From contig JBBEAZ010000037.1 of NCBI GenBank assembly GCA_040882565.1, positions 7,166 through 71,165 of the forward strand: DNA of 64,000 bases. The letters are read 5' to 3'. Every line of letters starts with the position of its first letter. Position 1 is the first letter of the stretch. This document shows positions 31,956-39,833 of the stretch, one piece after another. This stretch comes from CF-162 sp040882565. Its GTDB lineage: Bacteria > Chloroflexota > Dehalococcoidia > SM23-28-2 > RBG-16-64-32. The position numbers were made by a program, and so were the translations under genes. The notes below the pieces were generated by a model. The model was not told where the DNA came from, did no database searches, and saw nothing but the letters and a program-made list of their open reading frames with translations.

Positions 31956-32055
31956 ACAAATTCGTGTCTATCGCCTAACGCCCGGCATTCCTATACTTCG
32001 GCCAGCAACCCGACCTGCGGGGCACCGACGCCCTGGCGTTCAGTAAGGAGACAAC

Positions 32056-32868
32056 ATGATTCGCAGGCTATGGTGGGCCATGGCGTTCGCGGCGCTGGCG
32101 GCGTTCTCGCTCGTGGTGGTTGCGTGCGGCGACGATGACGACGGCGGCGAAGCAAGCGCCGAAGAGATCGCCGCCCTCGAAGAAACAGTGACGCGGATAG
32201 TCGAGACTGATCCGACCGACGAGGCCGCCGTTGACTACTGGTTGGCGCACTATACAGAGAGGGCGTTCGAGGTCATAGGCTTCGCGGACGCGGAGGAGTG
32301 CAGAGCGGCCGTGGACGACTGCATCGGCGAGCCGAGCACCGTGGAGAGCATCAGGGATACCGAGATCTCCGGGGACTCCGCAAGCGCTGTGGTTTCCACA
32401 AGCGACGGCGACGTGACGCTTGTACTCTTTGAAAAGGAAAGCGACGAATGGCTCGTGGACGGATTCGGCACCGCGGCTGAGATCCCGGCCGGAGTCAGCG
32501 AGATCGAAGTATCTGCGGTGGACTACGCGTACGACTGGGACGATGAGGAGGTCACCGACGGCAACGTCGCGTTCAGCATGACGAACGACGGCGAAGAACT
32601 CCACATGATGCAGGTATCCAAGACCACGGATGACTTCGATATCGACGCGATGATCGCGTCTCTCGAGACGCTGGAGCCGGACGCGCTCCCGGACGGTGTG
32701 GAGGCTGATGTGGGGTTTGGCATCGCGTCGCCGGGCGCGACCGCCAACGTGGTATTCGAAGAGCAGCTGGAACCGGGAAACTATGTCTTTCTGTGCTTCA
32801 TCCCTGACGACGAGGGCACGTCGCATCTAGAACTCGGCATGCACTCGGAGTTCACGGTTCCGGAGTAG
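32056..32868 (+). CDS. Lipoprotein with C-terminal cupredoxin-like domain
   Basis: 270 residues. The signal peptide ends in a lipobox (SLVVVACGDDDDGG), so it is probably an outer-face lipoprotein anchored at Cys24. Residues 35-140 look like an NTF2-like or DUF4878-type fold (VDYWLAHYTERAFEVIGFAD). Residues 150-270 look like a plastocyanin-type beta sandwich (ISEIEVSAVDYAYDW-like start, LEPGNYVFLCFIPDDEGTSH). The copper-ligand pattern (Cys...His...Met) is suggested by FLCFIP and HLELGMH but is uncertain. AAGGAG precedes the ATG. It is monocistronic with TATACT about 60 bp upstream. Confidence 0.75.
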   Translation: MIRRLWWAMAFAALAAFSLVVVACGDDDDGGEASAEEIAALEETVTRIVETDPTDEAAVDYWLAHYTERAFEVIGFADAEECRAAVDDCIGEPSTVESIRDTEISGDSASAVVSTSDGDVTLVLFEKESDEWLVDGFGTAAEIPAGVSEIEVSAVDYAYDWDDEEVTDGNVAFSMTNDGEELHMMQVSKTTDDFDIDAMIASLETLEPDALPDGVEADVGFGIASPGATANVVFEEQLEPGNYVFLCFIPDDEGTSHLELGMHSEFTVPE

Positions 32869-32921
32869 GAACGGACAGAGCGAATTTGAGGCCCGGGCGG
32901 AGAGCCGGGGCCTCTTCGCGT

Positions 32922-33362
32922 CTATAGCGCGTAGGTGAGGCGGATTTTCGCACCCTGCGCGGCCGCCCAGTCGGCCATCTCGGCGAGCTCGCGGAGGCGG
33001 TCAGGGAGTTCGGGGAGGGCGGAGGTGAGGTCGCGCAACTCCTCTGTGTCGTCGATGGCGGCGGCAACCTGGCGGGCGGACTCGGCGAGAGGGCCGGGTT
33101 CTTGCCACAGGCGATCGAGGAGCTCTGCTTCGCCGGCGCTCTCGGCGGCGGCGTCGCCGAAGTTGAGGAGGGGCGCCATGCCGATGCGCAGGCGGCGCTT
33201 GACGAGGCTGGAGGCTTTGGCGAGCGGGTGATCGGCGCCGTAGCGCTCGGAGTGAGCCATCGAGATGAAGTAAACGATGTCGCCGGAGTCGCCGAGGAAG
33301 TCGACGGGGGGATCGCCGGCGGTGGTCTCGACGATGAGGATGGTCGGCGAAGCGTCAGGCAT
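32922..33362 (-). CDS. Hypothetical protein coupled to an O-methyltransferase-like gene
   Basis: 146 residues, MPDASPTILIVETTAGDPPV then VDFLGDSGDIVYFISM. The N-terminal beta-strand region is followed by long acidic helices (AGEAELLDRLWQEPGPLAES, RQVAAAIDDTEELRDLTSAL). It starts inside the last codons of the upstream methyltransferase (8-bp overlap), so the two are co-translated. No domain is recognised. Confidence 0.65.
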   Translation of the reverse strand: MPDASPTILIVETTAGDPPVDFLGDSGDIVYFISMAHSERYGADHPLAKASSLVKRRLRIGMAPLLNFGDAAAESAGEAELLDRLWQEPGPLAESARQVAAAIDDTEELRDLTSALPELPDRLRELAEMADWAAAQGAKIRLTYAL

Positions 33363-34035
33363 CGGGGCGCCGCCATGCCAGCGCGACGGCCGGCCGTTGG
33401 ACGAATGACAGATCCCATCGCTCGTCGGTTGTTAACCGCTCGGCATAGGCGCGGATGTCATCACGCCAGGACGGCCCGGCAAACAACGACCAGTCGATCG
33501 GCGACTCGCCGGTGACGGCGTGCTCCAGAAGGAACCAGTTCGACATGACGAGAAGGCCACCCGGCCGCACGATATCTGCCAGCCGCTCGTAGTATCGTGG
33601 TTGCGCCGCGAACCAGCCGTCATCGTGAACCAGGTCATAAGTCCCATCTAGCGACGCCAAGATGTCTTCGCCTTCACCTTCGAATGCCTGAAGGCGATCG
33701 GACAGCCCGTACCTGCCGGCGTGACTCCGAATTGAGGCAACGTGCTCTGGAAAGCGGTCGATCGTCTCGACGGACCCGCCGGAAGTCGCCAGCCAGAGGG
33801 CGCTGTAGCCGAGGCCGCCACCGATTTCCAATATCCGGCGAGCTGTCACGGCCCTCGCGATCGTCACCACAACGCGCATCTTCAGCATGTCTGACGGGTA
33901 GACGCCGCATTCCTGCTCCCCGCCGGCCAGGAGCTTCGCGTGGGCGACGCGGTGCAGATCGGAAGCGATGCGTACCTCCGCGAAAGGATCTTCGCCATAC
34001 AGGTTGATCAGGTATTCGCTGAACCGGTCGGGCAT
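33355..34035 (-). CDS. O-methyltransferase-like SAM-dependent methyltransferase
   Basis: 226 residues with the caffeoyl-CoA/catechol O-methyltransferase-like layout. An N-terminal helical part comes first (PSDMLKMRVVVTIARAVTAR). Motif I is ILEIGGGLGYSALWLA near residue 68, followed by VETIDRFPEHVASIRSHAG and YDLVHDDGWFAAQPRYYERL, and then LADIVRPGGLLVMSNWF. The substrate is unknown. It is followed by an 8-bp-overlapping hypothetical gene. Confidence 0.85.
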   Translation of the reverse strand: MPDRFSEYLINLYGEDPFAEVRIASDLHRVAHAKLLAGGEQECGVYPSDMLKMRVVVTIARAVTARRILEIGGGLGYSALWLATSGGSVETIDRFPEHVASIRSHAGRYGLSDRLQAFEGEGEDILASLDGTYDLVHDDGWFAAQPRYYERLADIVRPGGLLVMSNWFLLEHAVTGESPIDWSLFAGPSWRDDIRAYAERLTTDERWDLSFVQRPAVALAWRRPDA

Positions 34036-34060
34036 CAGGGGCCAGTATACGGGCGGCGCG

Positions 34061-34450
34061 CTACCAGATGACTTCGACGTCGTACTGGGCGATGTGGCGA
34101 TCGGATGTGACGATGGCGAACCGTTCAGCTTGTGCCTGCGCGACCATCATCCGATCGAATGGATCACGGTGGATGGCGGGCAGGCTCGCCGCGTGGAAGG
34201 CGTGTTCCATGGTGATCACCAGCGGGAGGAACCCGTAGTGCGCCATCCTCGCGACGACGTAACGATCAGGTGGCTGATCCAAGGCGGGTACGCGCTGTTG
34301 GGCGAATTTGATCGAGAGTTCCCAGGCGGCCGCGACACTGAGGTAAATCTGATTGTCGCGATCTATGATGACGGAGCGCGCAGTGTCTCCGAGCCGGTGG
34401 TCGTCTGCGCAAAACCAGAGAAACGCGTTGGTGTCGAGCAGCGCTCTCAC
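34061..34450 (-). CDS. PIN-domain toxin, VapC type
   Basis: 129 residues. The PIN acidic residues are visible: Asp in RALLDTNAFLWF (residue 6), Glu in AAAWELSIKFA, and Asp in RDPFDRMMVAQA with a further Asp in IVTSDRHIAQYDVEVIW. Such toxins cleave tRNA or rRNA when the antitoxin is degraded. It overlaps the antitoxin gene by 4 bp and is downstream of it, the normal order. The first residues MRALLDTNAFLW and the YDVEVIW end are typical of the PIN subgroup paired with Phd/YefM antitoxins. Confidence 0.9.
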   Translation of the reverse strand: MRALLDTNAFLWFCADDHRLGDTARSVIIDRDNQIYLSVAAAWELSIKFAQQRVPALDQPPDRYVVARMAHYGFLPLVITMEHAFHAASLPAIHRDPFDRMMVAQAQAERFAIVTSDRHIAQYDVEVIW

Positions 34451-34683
34451 ATGTATTCTTCGAATTCGGGAAGCGGATCATCCCAGTCGTCACCGATGAA
34501 GACCTTCCCGCGGTCGATTCCGGGAACACGGTCGCCGCGCTCGTGATATCGAGCCAGTACGGCTACGGGCTTCCCAGCCCTGGCGATAACAATGCGCTCG
34601 CCGGCGAGGACGCGCTCGATGAGCTTCGAGAAGTGGGTCTTCGCTTCGTGGATGTTGACGACTGTTTGTTCGCTGATAGCCAT
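34447..34683 (-). CDS. Phd/YefM-type antitoxin
   Basis: 78 residues. The N-terminal DNA-binding fold NIHEAKTHFSKLIERVLAGE then IVIARAGKPVAVLAR is the Phd/YefM signature. The C-terminus (GDDWDDPLPEFEEYM) is acidic and would neutralise the PIN toxin encoded next. A strong palindromic operator lies 12 bp upstream of its start, consistent with autoregulation by the toxin-antitoxin complex. Confidence 0.9.
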   Translation of the reverse strand: MAISEQTVVNIHEAKTHFSKLIERVLAGERIVIARAGKPVAVLARYHERGDRVPGIDRGKVFIGDDWDDPLPEFEEYM

Positions 34684-34695
34684 ACGAGCAGTATG

Positions 34696-34734
34696 GACTT
34701 AGTCCGCGGACTAAGTCAAGTGGACTTAGTCCGC
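34696..34734. promoter_or_regulatory. Operator of the toxin-antitoxin pair
   Basis: 34696-34717 is a perfect 22-bp palindrome made of GACTTAGTCCG and CGGACTAAGTC. A further half-site GGACTTAGTCCG follows at 34722-34733. Three half-sites in a row just upstream of the antitoxin ATG fit cooperative binding by the Phd-type antitoxin. Confidence 0.7.
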
Positions 34735-34750
34735 CTGCGCCGGCACTCGT

Positions 34751-36652
34751 CTAGACATCGAGGGTGGCTTTGTCGTAGTGGGACTGGATGAAGCGCTTGC
34801 GGGGGGCGACTTCTTCGCCCATCAGCTCGTTGAAGATGCTGTCCGAGGCCATGGCGTCTTCGACGGTGACCTGGAGGACCGTGCGCACTGAGGGGTCCAT
34901 GGTGGTGTCCCAGAGCTGGATCGGGTTCATTTCGCCGAGACCCTTGTAGCGCTGGACATTGACTTTGTCGCCCTTGAGCTTGTTGATGTAGCTGTCCTTG
35001 TCCTTGTCGCTGAAGAACCACTTGACGTCCTTGCCCTTCTTGACGCTGAAGAGAGGGGGCTGCGCGATGTAGAGGTGGCCGAACTCAATGAGCTGGGGCA
35101 TGTAGCGGAAGAAGAACGTGAGGAGGAGGGTGCGGATGTGAGCGCCGTCGACGTCCGCGTCGGTCATGATGATGACGCGGTGATAGCGGAGCTTGGCGAT
35201 GTCATAGTCCTCGCCGAAGCCGGCGCCGAGGGCGGTGATGATGGCCTTGATCTCCTCGTGGGCGAGCATCTTGTCCGGGCGGGCCTTCTCGACGTTGAGG
35301 ATCTTGCCTCGGAGGGGGAGGATTGCCTGGTTGCGGCGGTCGCGGCCTTCTTTGGCGGTGCCGCCTGCGGAAGCGCCCTCGACCAGGTAGAGTTCGCGCA
35401 ACTCCGGGTTACGCTCGGAGCAGTCGGCGAGCTTGCCGGGCAGGACGCTGTCGTCGAGGAAGCCCTTCTTGATGACGAGATCGCGCGCCTTGCGGGCGGC
35501 TTCCCGCGCGCGGGCGGCTGTGAGGCACTTCTCGATGATGCGGCGGCCGAAAGACGGGTTCTCTTCGAGCCAGGTCGAGAGTGATTCGCCGAGCGCGGAC
35601 TCGACGAGGCCCTTCATGTCGGCGTTGCCCAGGCGCGTCTTGGTCTGGCCCTCGAACTGCGGTTCCGGCAGCTTGACGCTGACGACGGCAACGAGGCCCT
35701 CGCGAGTGTCCTCGCCGGAAAGGTTGGCGTCAGCGTCCTTGAGGATCTTGGCCTTGCGTGCGTAGTCGTTGAGGACGCGGGTGAGGGCGCTGCGGAAGCC
35801 GGTGAGGTGAGTGCCCCCGTCGATGGTGTGGATGCAGTTGGCGAAGGCGAAAGTGGACTCGTTGAAGCTGTCGTTGTACTGGAGCGCGACCTCGACGACA
35901 GAGCCGTCGACTTCCTTCTCCATGTAGAAGGGCTCGTGGTAGGTGTGGCGGTCCTTGTTGAGGCGGGCGACGAAGGAGCGGATGCCGCCCTCGAAGTAGT
36001 AGGTGGTCTGGTAGTCGTGGCGCTCGTCGGCGAAGCTGATCCAGATGCCCTTTGTGAGGAAGGCCATCTCGCGGAAGCGCTGAGTGAGCGTGTGGAAGTC
36101 GTATTCGGTGGCTTCGAAGATGTCGGTGTCGGCCTGGAACCAGGTGGTGGTGCCGGTCTCCTTGGCGCCGTTGTCGGAGGTCTTGAGGTTGCCCTTGGCC
36201 TTGCCGCGCTCGTATTCCTGCTTATGGACCTTGCCGGCGCGGCGGACCTCGACCCACATCTTGGAGGAGAGGGCGTTGACGACTGCGGCGCCGACGCCGT
36301 GGAGGCCGCCGGAGACCTTGTAGGCCTGGCTGTCAAACTTACCGCCGGCGTGGAGATAGGTCATCACGGTCTCGAGGGCGGACTTGCCGGTGCGGGCGTG
36401 CTTGTCGACGGGGATACCGCGGCCGTTGTCGGTAACGGTGACGCCGCCATCCTTGTCGATCACGATCTTGATGTGATCGCAGAATCCGGCCATCGCTTCG
36501 TCGATGGAGTTGTCAACGATTTCGTAGACGAGGTGGTGGAGGCCGCGCTCATCGGTGGAGCCGATGTACATGCCGGGCCGCCGCCGGACGGCTTCGAGAC
36601 CTTCAAGGACCTGGATGTCGGCGGCGGTATACTTCTGCTTTGTATCTGTCAT
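34751..36652 (-). CDS. gyrB: DNA gyrase subunit B
   Basis: 633 residues, the short gyrase/topo IV B form. The GHKL ATPase is intact: YEIVDNSIDEAMAG, DNGRGIPVDKH, SGGLHGVGAAVVNALS. The TOPRIM region shows LYLVEGASAGGTAKEGRDRR, ILPLRGKILNVEKA and IIMTDADVDGAHIRTLLLTF. The usual motif is EGDSAGG; here the Asp, equivalent to E. coli D426 in the quinolone-resistance region, is Ala. The TOPRIM Glu and DxD are kept. GGAAGGAC is upstream and TACAAT (36709-36714 complement) could be its -10. gyrA is not in the window. Confidence 0.96.
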   Translation of the reverse strand: MTDTKQKYTAADIQVLEGLEAVRRRPGMYIGSTDERGLHHLVYEIVDNSIDEAMAGFCDHIKIVIDKDGGVTVTDNGRGIPVDKHARTGKSALETVMTYLHAGGKFDSQAYKVSGGLHGVGAAVVNALSSKMWVEVRRAGKVHKQEYERGKAKGNLKTSDNGAKETGTTTWFQADTDIFEATEYDFHTLTQRFREMAFLTKGIWISFADERHDYQTTYYFEGGIRSFVARLNKDRHTYHEPFYMEKEVDGSVVEVALQYNDSFNESTFAFANCIHTIDGGTHLTGFRSALTRVLNDYARKAKILKDADANLSGEDTREGLVAVVSVKLPEPQFEGQTKTRLGNADMKGLVESALGESLSTWLEENPSFGRRIIEKCLTAARAREAARKARDLVIKKGFLDDSVLPGKLADCSERNPELRELYLVEGASAGGTAKEGRDRRNQAILPLRGKILNVEKARPDKMLAHEEIKAIITALGAGFGEDYDIAKLRYHRVIIMTDADVDGAHIRTLLLTFFFRYMPQLIEFGHLYIAQPPLFSVKKGKDVKWFFSDKDKDSYINKLKGDKVNVQRYKGLGEMNPIQLWDTTMDPSVRTVLQVTVEDAMASDSIFNELMGEEVAPRKRFIQSHYDKATLDV

Positions 36653-36896
36653 TCGGGGAGAATCAGTCCTTCCGGGGGTGTCAGACGAGTGTCTGTTAAA
36701 TCATTCACATTGTATCACAATTTGGGGCGAAATCGGCCGATTTCGTATCTGAAAAGGGAATTTGTTCTGCAGTTTCGTGTTTTGGGATTACGTAGTAATT
36801 CTAGAATCGCTGCTCCTCTAACGCGGCTTTGCTATGATAGGGCTCCGAATCGGCGTAGACGCGACGTAAAAGTCGACGGGGCACGGAGGGAATGTC

Positions 36897-37625
36897 GTGG
36901 CTGAGCGCGGGGAGCTGATGTTCGGCGCGACTTCGATTGAGTACTCAGTCATCAGGAGCCGGCGCCGACGTAAGACGATTGAGATAACGCTGGACCCCAG
37001 CCAGGGGGTACTGGTGGCCGTGCCGGCTGCCGTCTCGACGCGGGACGCGAAAAGCATCGTCCGGAAGCACGCGCGCTGGATCGTGCGGCGAAGCAACGAG
37101 GCGATCCTGCGGCCGCGGCGCAAGGAGCTGGTGACGGGCGCAGCTGCCTCGTACCTCGGCAGGCGGGCGCGCCTCGTGGTCCAGGAGGGCCCGGTGGAGG
37201 AGGTCACGGTCACCTTCGATCACTGGAGGTTGAGGGTGACGGTGCCGTGGGGCCTCGACGGCGACCAGAGGCACGAAGAGATCGGGCAGGGCCTCGCGCG
37301 CTGGTACGAGCGCCGAGCGCAGGCGCGTTTGGAGGACAGGGTGCGCTACTGGTCGCGGAAGCTGCGCCTCCGTCCGTCCAGAATCCTGACGCGCAGTCAG
37401 CGCCAGCGCTGGGGCAGCTGCAGCGCCGACGGCACGATCCGCTTCAACTGGCGGATCGTGATGGCAGAGCCGGCCGTGATGGACTACCTGGTGGTGCACG
37501 AGCTGTTACACCTGACGATCCGCAATCACTCGGCGAAGTACTGGGCGACGGTGAAGCAGGCGATGCCGGACTACAAGCAGCGCCAAGCTCGGCTCCGCGA
37601 GTGCGGGCCGTTCCTGTCGTTCTGA
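36897..37625 (+). CDS. YgjP/SprT-like metal-dependent hydrolase
   Basis: 242 residues with GTG start and GGAGGG upstream. The zinc motif HELLHLTIRNHSAKYW near residue 201 (HExxH plus a third His) and the preceding QRQRWGSCSADGTIRFNWRI identify the YgjP (DUF45, M48-related) family. The N-terminus (IEYSVIRSRRRRKTIEITLD) is the family beta-sheet domain. These proteins are found beside type I restriction systems or alone. The substrate is not established. Confidence 0.9.
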   Translation: MAERGELMFGATSIEYSVIRSRRRRKTIEITLDPSQGVLVAVPAAVSTRDAKSIVRKHARWIVRRSNEAILRPRRKELVTGAAASYLGRRARLVVQEGPVEEVTVTFDHWRLRVTVPWGLDGDQRHEEIGQGLARWYERRAQARLEDRVRYWSRKLRLRPSRILTRSQRQRWGSCSADGTIRFNWRIVMAEPAVMDYLVVHELLHLTIRNHSAKYWATVKQAMPDYKQRQARLRECGPFLSF

Positions 37626-37885
37626 CGGCGAGCCACGGCGCGGCGCGGCCCTGCAACGGGTTAGCGTCCCCTGCCCGAAGCCGACGCCTGCTAGTCAGAG
37701 ACAGCTGTGGCGCCTTCTCCTGGCCGCGTGATGAAGTAGAGCCATGCGCCACCCGTAAGGAGTGACCGCGCGCGTCCGGTGTTCTGTTAAGTCCGGCGAG
37801 AAAGGGGCGAGTCCCCTGTTGGAAACTTCAGGCGCAGGAGGTTCCTGGCCCCAGCCTGATCGCCTAACCGAAGGAGACAACGACC
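37626..37885. other. Gene-free leader region before a small secreted peptide
   Basis: No coding region is supported here. It has several short stems such as GGGGCGAGTCCCC at 37804-37816, and it ends in AAGGAGACAACGACC before the ATG at 37886. It could be a structured leader, but it does not match a riboswitch core that I recognise. Confidence 0.35.
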
Positions 37886-38068
37886 ATGCGGAAGCGTTCT
37901 CTCGCCCTCGTAGTCATGCTCACGCTGTGCGTAATCGCAACAGTAGGCTTGCTTGCCGTGTCGATAACCAGCGCAGACAAGGGAGGGTGTCCCAACTCGG
38001 CAGCCGCTAACGGCTACCTGCACGCCAATCAGAATTCCGCGTTCTACAAGCACTGCGACACGCCCTAG
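37886..38068 (+). CDS. Small secreted cysteine-containing peptide
   Basis: 60 residues. MRKRSLALVVMLTLCVIATV begins a signal peptide that probably ends after SITSA. The mature part KGGCPNSAAANGYLHANQNS ends in a final cysteine (YKHCDTP). Two cysteines could form one disulfide. AAGGAG lies 10 nt upstream. Similar short secreted peptides with a GCPN-AA-NG pattern occur in Chloroflexota. The function is unknown. Confidence 0.75.
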   Translation: MRKRSLALVVMLTLCVIATVGLLAVSITSADKGGCPNSAAANGYLHANQNSAFYKHCDTP

Positions 38069-38085
38069 AGACTTCCAGAAGCGGC

Positions 38086-38619
38086 TTATTGCCCGAGAGC
38101 GGGCAGTTGTTCTACTGCCCAGGCGTAGCGGCGGACGTTGACCTGGCCGCCGCCCGGCGGAGAATCCACGAAGCCTTCGACGTCGGTGGCGCCGAGGCGC
38201 TCGTAGAAGGCGCGCGCGCTGGCGTTCTGTTCGAGGACGCCGAGGTAGAGGCCGGTGCCGGGGTAGTTGGCGATGCACCACTTCGCGATTTCGGAGATGA
38301 GGCGGGCGCCGACGCCGCGGCGGTGCAGGTCGCGCCGGACGTGCAGCTTGTCGAGGAGGGTGCCCCGGCGCTCGTCATCTGCGCCGTAAGCGCAGGCGAA
38401 CCCTGCGATCTCGCCGCCGTCTTCGGCGAGCACGACGAACCGGTCGGCACGCGGCGACGACATTCGTCTCTCCCAGACGGCGATGCGGTCCTGGAGGACA
38501 GGCCCGTCGAGGAAGTCGTCGCTGTACGCGCCGCGGTAAGCGACCTGCCAGCTCTCCGCGTGGAGGGTGGCGATCGCCAGTGTGTCGTCGCGAGTGGCCT
38601 CGCGATAGTTCACGACCAC
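38086..38619 (-). CDS. GNAT-family N-acetyltransferase
   Basis: 177 residues from a GTG 4 bp after the asd stop. GNAT motifs are REATRDDTLAIATLHAESWQ, then FVVLAEDGGEIAGFACAY. The acetyl-CoA loop is LLDKLHVRRDLHRRGVGARL with ISEIAKWC. The terminal motif is LGVLEQNASARAFYERLGAT. The substrate is unknown. Co-translation with asd suggests a shared transcript, though no link in function is obvious. Confidence 0.9.
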   Translation of the reverse strand: MVVNYREATRDDTLAIATLHAESWQVAYRGAYSDDFLDGPVLQDRIAVWERRMSSPRADRFVVLAEDGGEIAGFACAYGADDERRGTLLDKLHVRRDLHRRGVGARLISEIAKWCIANYPGTGLYLGVLEQNASARAFYERLGATDVEGFVDSPPGGGQVNVRRYAWAVEQLPALGQ

Positions 38620-38623
38620 CTGG

Positions 38624-39640
38624 CTAGACGAGGTTGCGGGCGATCAACTCTTCTGCGATCTGGATCGCGTTGAGGGCTGCGCCTTTGCGCAGGTTGTCGC
38701 TGACGAGCCAGAAGGCGATGCCGTTTTCATGGGAGGCGTCCTGGCGGATGCGGCCGACGAAGGTCTCGTCGCGGCCGGCGACTGTCCACGGCGTCGGGTA
38801 GAGGTTGACGGACGGCTCGTCCTGGACGCTGATCCCCGGCGCTTCTTTGACGATCGCGTAGAAGTCTTCGGGCGAGATCGGCTTCGTGAACTCGACGTGG
38901 ACGGCCTCTGAGTGGCCGACGTAGACGGGCACGCGCACGCACGTTGCGGAGATGGGCAACTCCGGCTCGTGCATGATCTTGCGCGTCTCGTTGATGATCT
39001 TCCATTCCTCCTTGGTGTAGCCGCTGCCGAGGAAGACGTCGACCTGGGGCAGGATATTGAACGCGATCTGGTGCGGATAGACGTGCGGGCGCGTGGCGTT
39101 GCCGTCCAGCACCTGGCGGGTCTGGGCCGTCAGCTCCTCGACGGCGGCGGTGCCGGTACCGGAGACGGACTGGTATGTATCGACGATGAGGCGAACCACC
39201 TTGTTCTTCTGGTGCACTGGCCAGAGCACCTGGCAAAGGGGGGTCGTCGGACAGTTGGGGATGGCGATGATGCCGCGGTGGTCCTTGAGGTCGCCGGCGT
39301 TGACCTCGGGAACGACGAGGGGGACGTGCTCCTCCATACGCCAGGCAGCGCTGTCGTCGATGCAGATGGCGCCCGCCTTGACCGCGGGTGGGATGAGGCT
39401 CTTGGAGACCTCAGCCGACGCGGAGAAGAAAGCGAGGTCGACGCCCATGAAGGACTTCGGCGTCGCCTCTTCGACCTCGATCTCCCATTCGCCGTAAGCG
39501 ATCTTCTTGCCGGCGGAGCGGTGCGAGGCAAGCAGGCGCAGCCCCTTGATCGGGAAGCCGCGTTGCATCGCGATCTTGAGGAACTCCTGGCCGACGAGGC
39601 CAGTCGCTCCGACGACGGCGACGTTGAGTGGTGCGGGCAT
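38624..39640 (-). CDS. asd: Aspartate-semialdehyde dehydrogenase
   Basis: 338 residues from ATG 39640. A longer reading starts 13 codons earlier. The NADP motif VAVVGATGLVGQEFLKI opens the protein. The catalytic cysteine is in IAIPNCPTTPLCQVLWP near residue 130, and the later His segment is ATCVRVPVYVGHSEAVHVEF. It reduces aspartyl phosphate, feeding DapA and DapB of the lysine pathway. There is no ribosome site. TACCAT sits 9 nt before the ATG, suggesting a leaderless transcript. Confidence 0.95.
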   Translation of the reverse strand: MPAPLNVAVVGATGLVGQEFLKIAMQRGFPIKGLRLLASHRSAGKKIAYGEWEIEVEEATPKSFMGVDLAFFSASAEVSKSLIPPAVKAGAICIDDSAAWRMEEHVPLVVPEVNAGDLKDHRGIIAIPNCPTTPLCQVLWPVHQKNKVVRLIVDTYQSVSGTGTAAVEELTAQTRQVLDGNATRPHVYPHQIAFNILPQVDVFLGSGYTKEEWKIINETRKIMHEPELPISATCVRVPVYVGHSEAVHVEFTKPISPEDFYAIVKEAPGISVQDEPSVNLYPTPWTVAGRDETFVGRIRQDASHENGIAFWLVSDNLRKGAALNAIQIAEELIARNLV

Positions 39641-39689
39641 AGTGCAGACATGGTAGCGAAAAGCGGCGGCACCCGGCAAACGGCGTGGT

Positions 39690-39828
39690 CTAGCGGAGCG
39701 ATTCGAGCAACGAGTCGAACTCTGCCGTGGCGACCTCGCGGGCGGCGTCCGGGCCGATCATCAGGGCGGCTTTTGTTAGCGCGCCGGAGCAGCATGTGGG
39801 CGAGCGGGTCGACAGGCCGGTAGGGCAT
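39690..39828 (-). pseudogene. Small ORF after the flavoprotein gene, apparently frameshifted
   Basis: An ATG at 39828 starts MPYRPVDPLAHMLLRR and then degenerates. One base further, the adjacent frame reads LTKAALMIGPDAAREVATAE and FDSLLESLR to a TAG at 39690-39692, a natural-looking end. The total of 139 nt is one over a multiple of three. That second frame is also in frame with the upstream flavoprotein and begins after its TAG, so an alternative view is a former C-terminal extension of that gene. The assignment is weak. Confidence 0.35.
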
Positions 39829-39833
39829 CCGTA

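Noticed and set aside
37741..37885. Riboswitch before the small secreted peptide
   Set aside because: Several stems are present, but no cobalamin, TPP, FMN, c-di-GMP or c-di-AMP core could be matched by eye.
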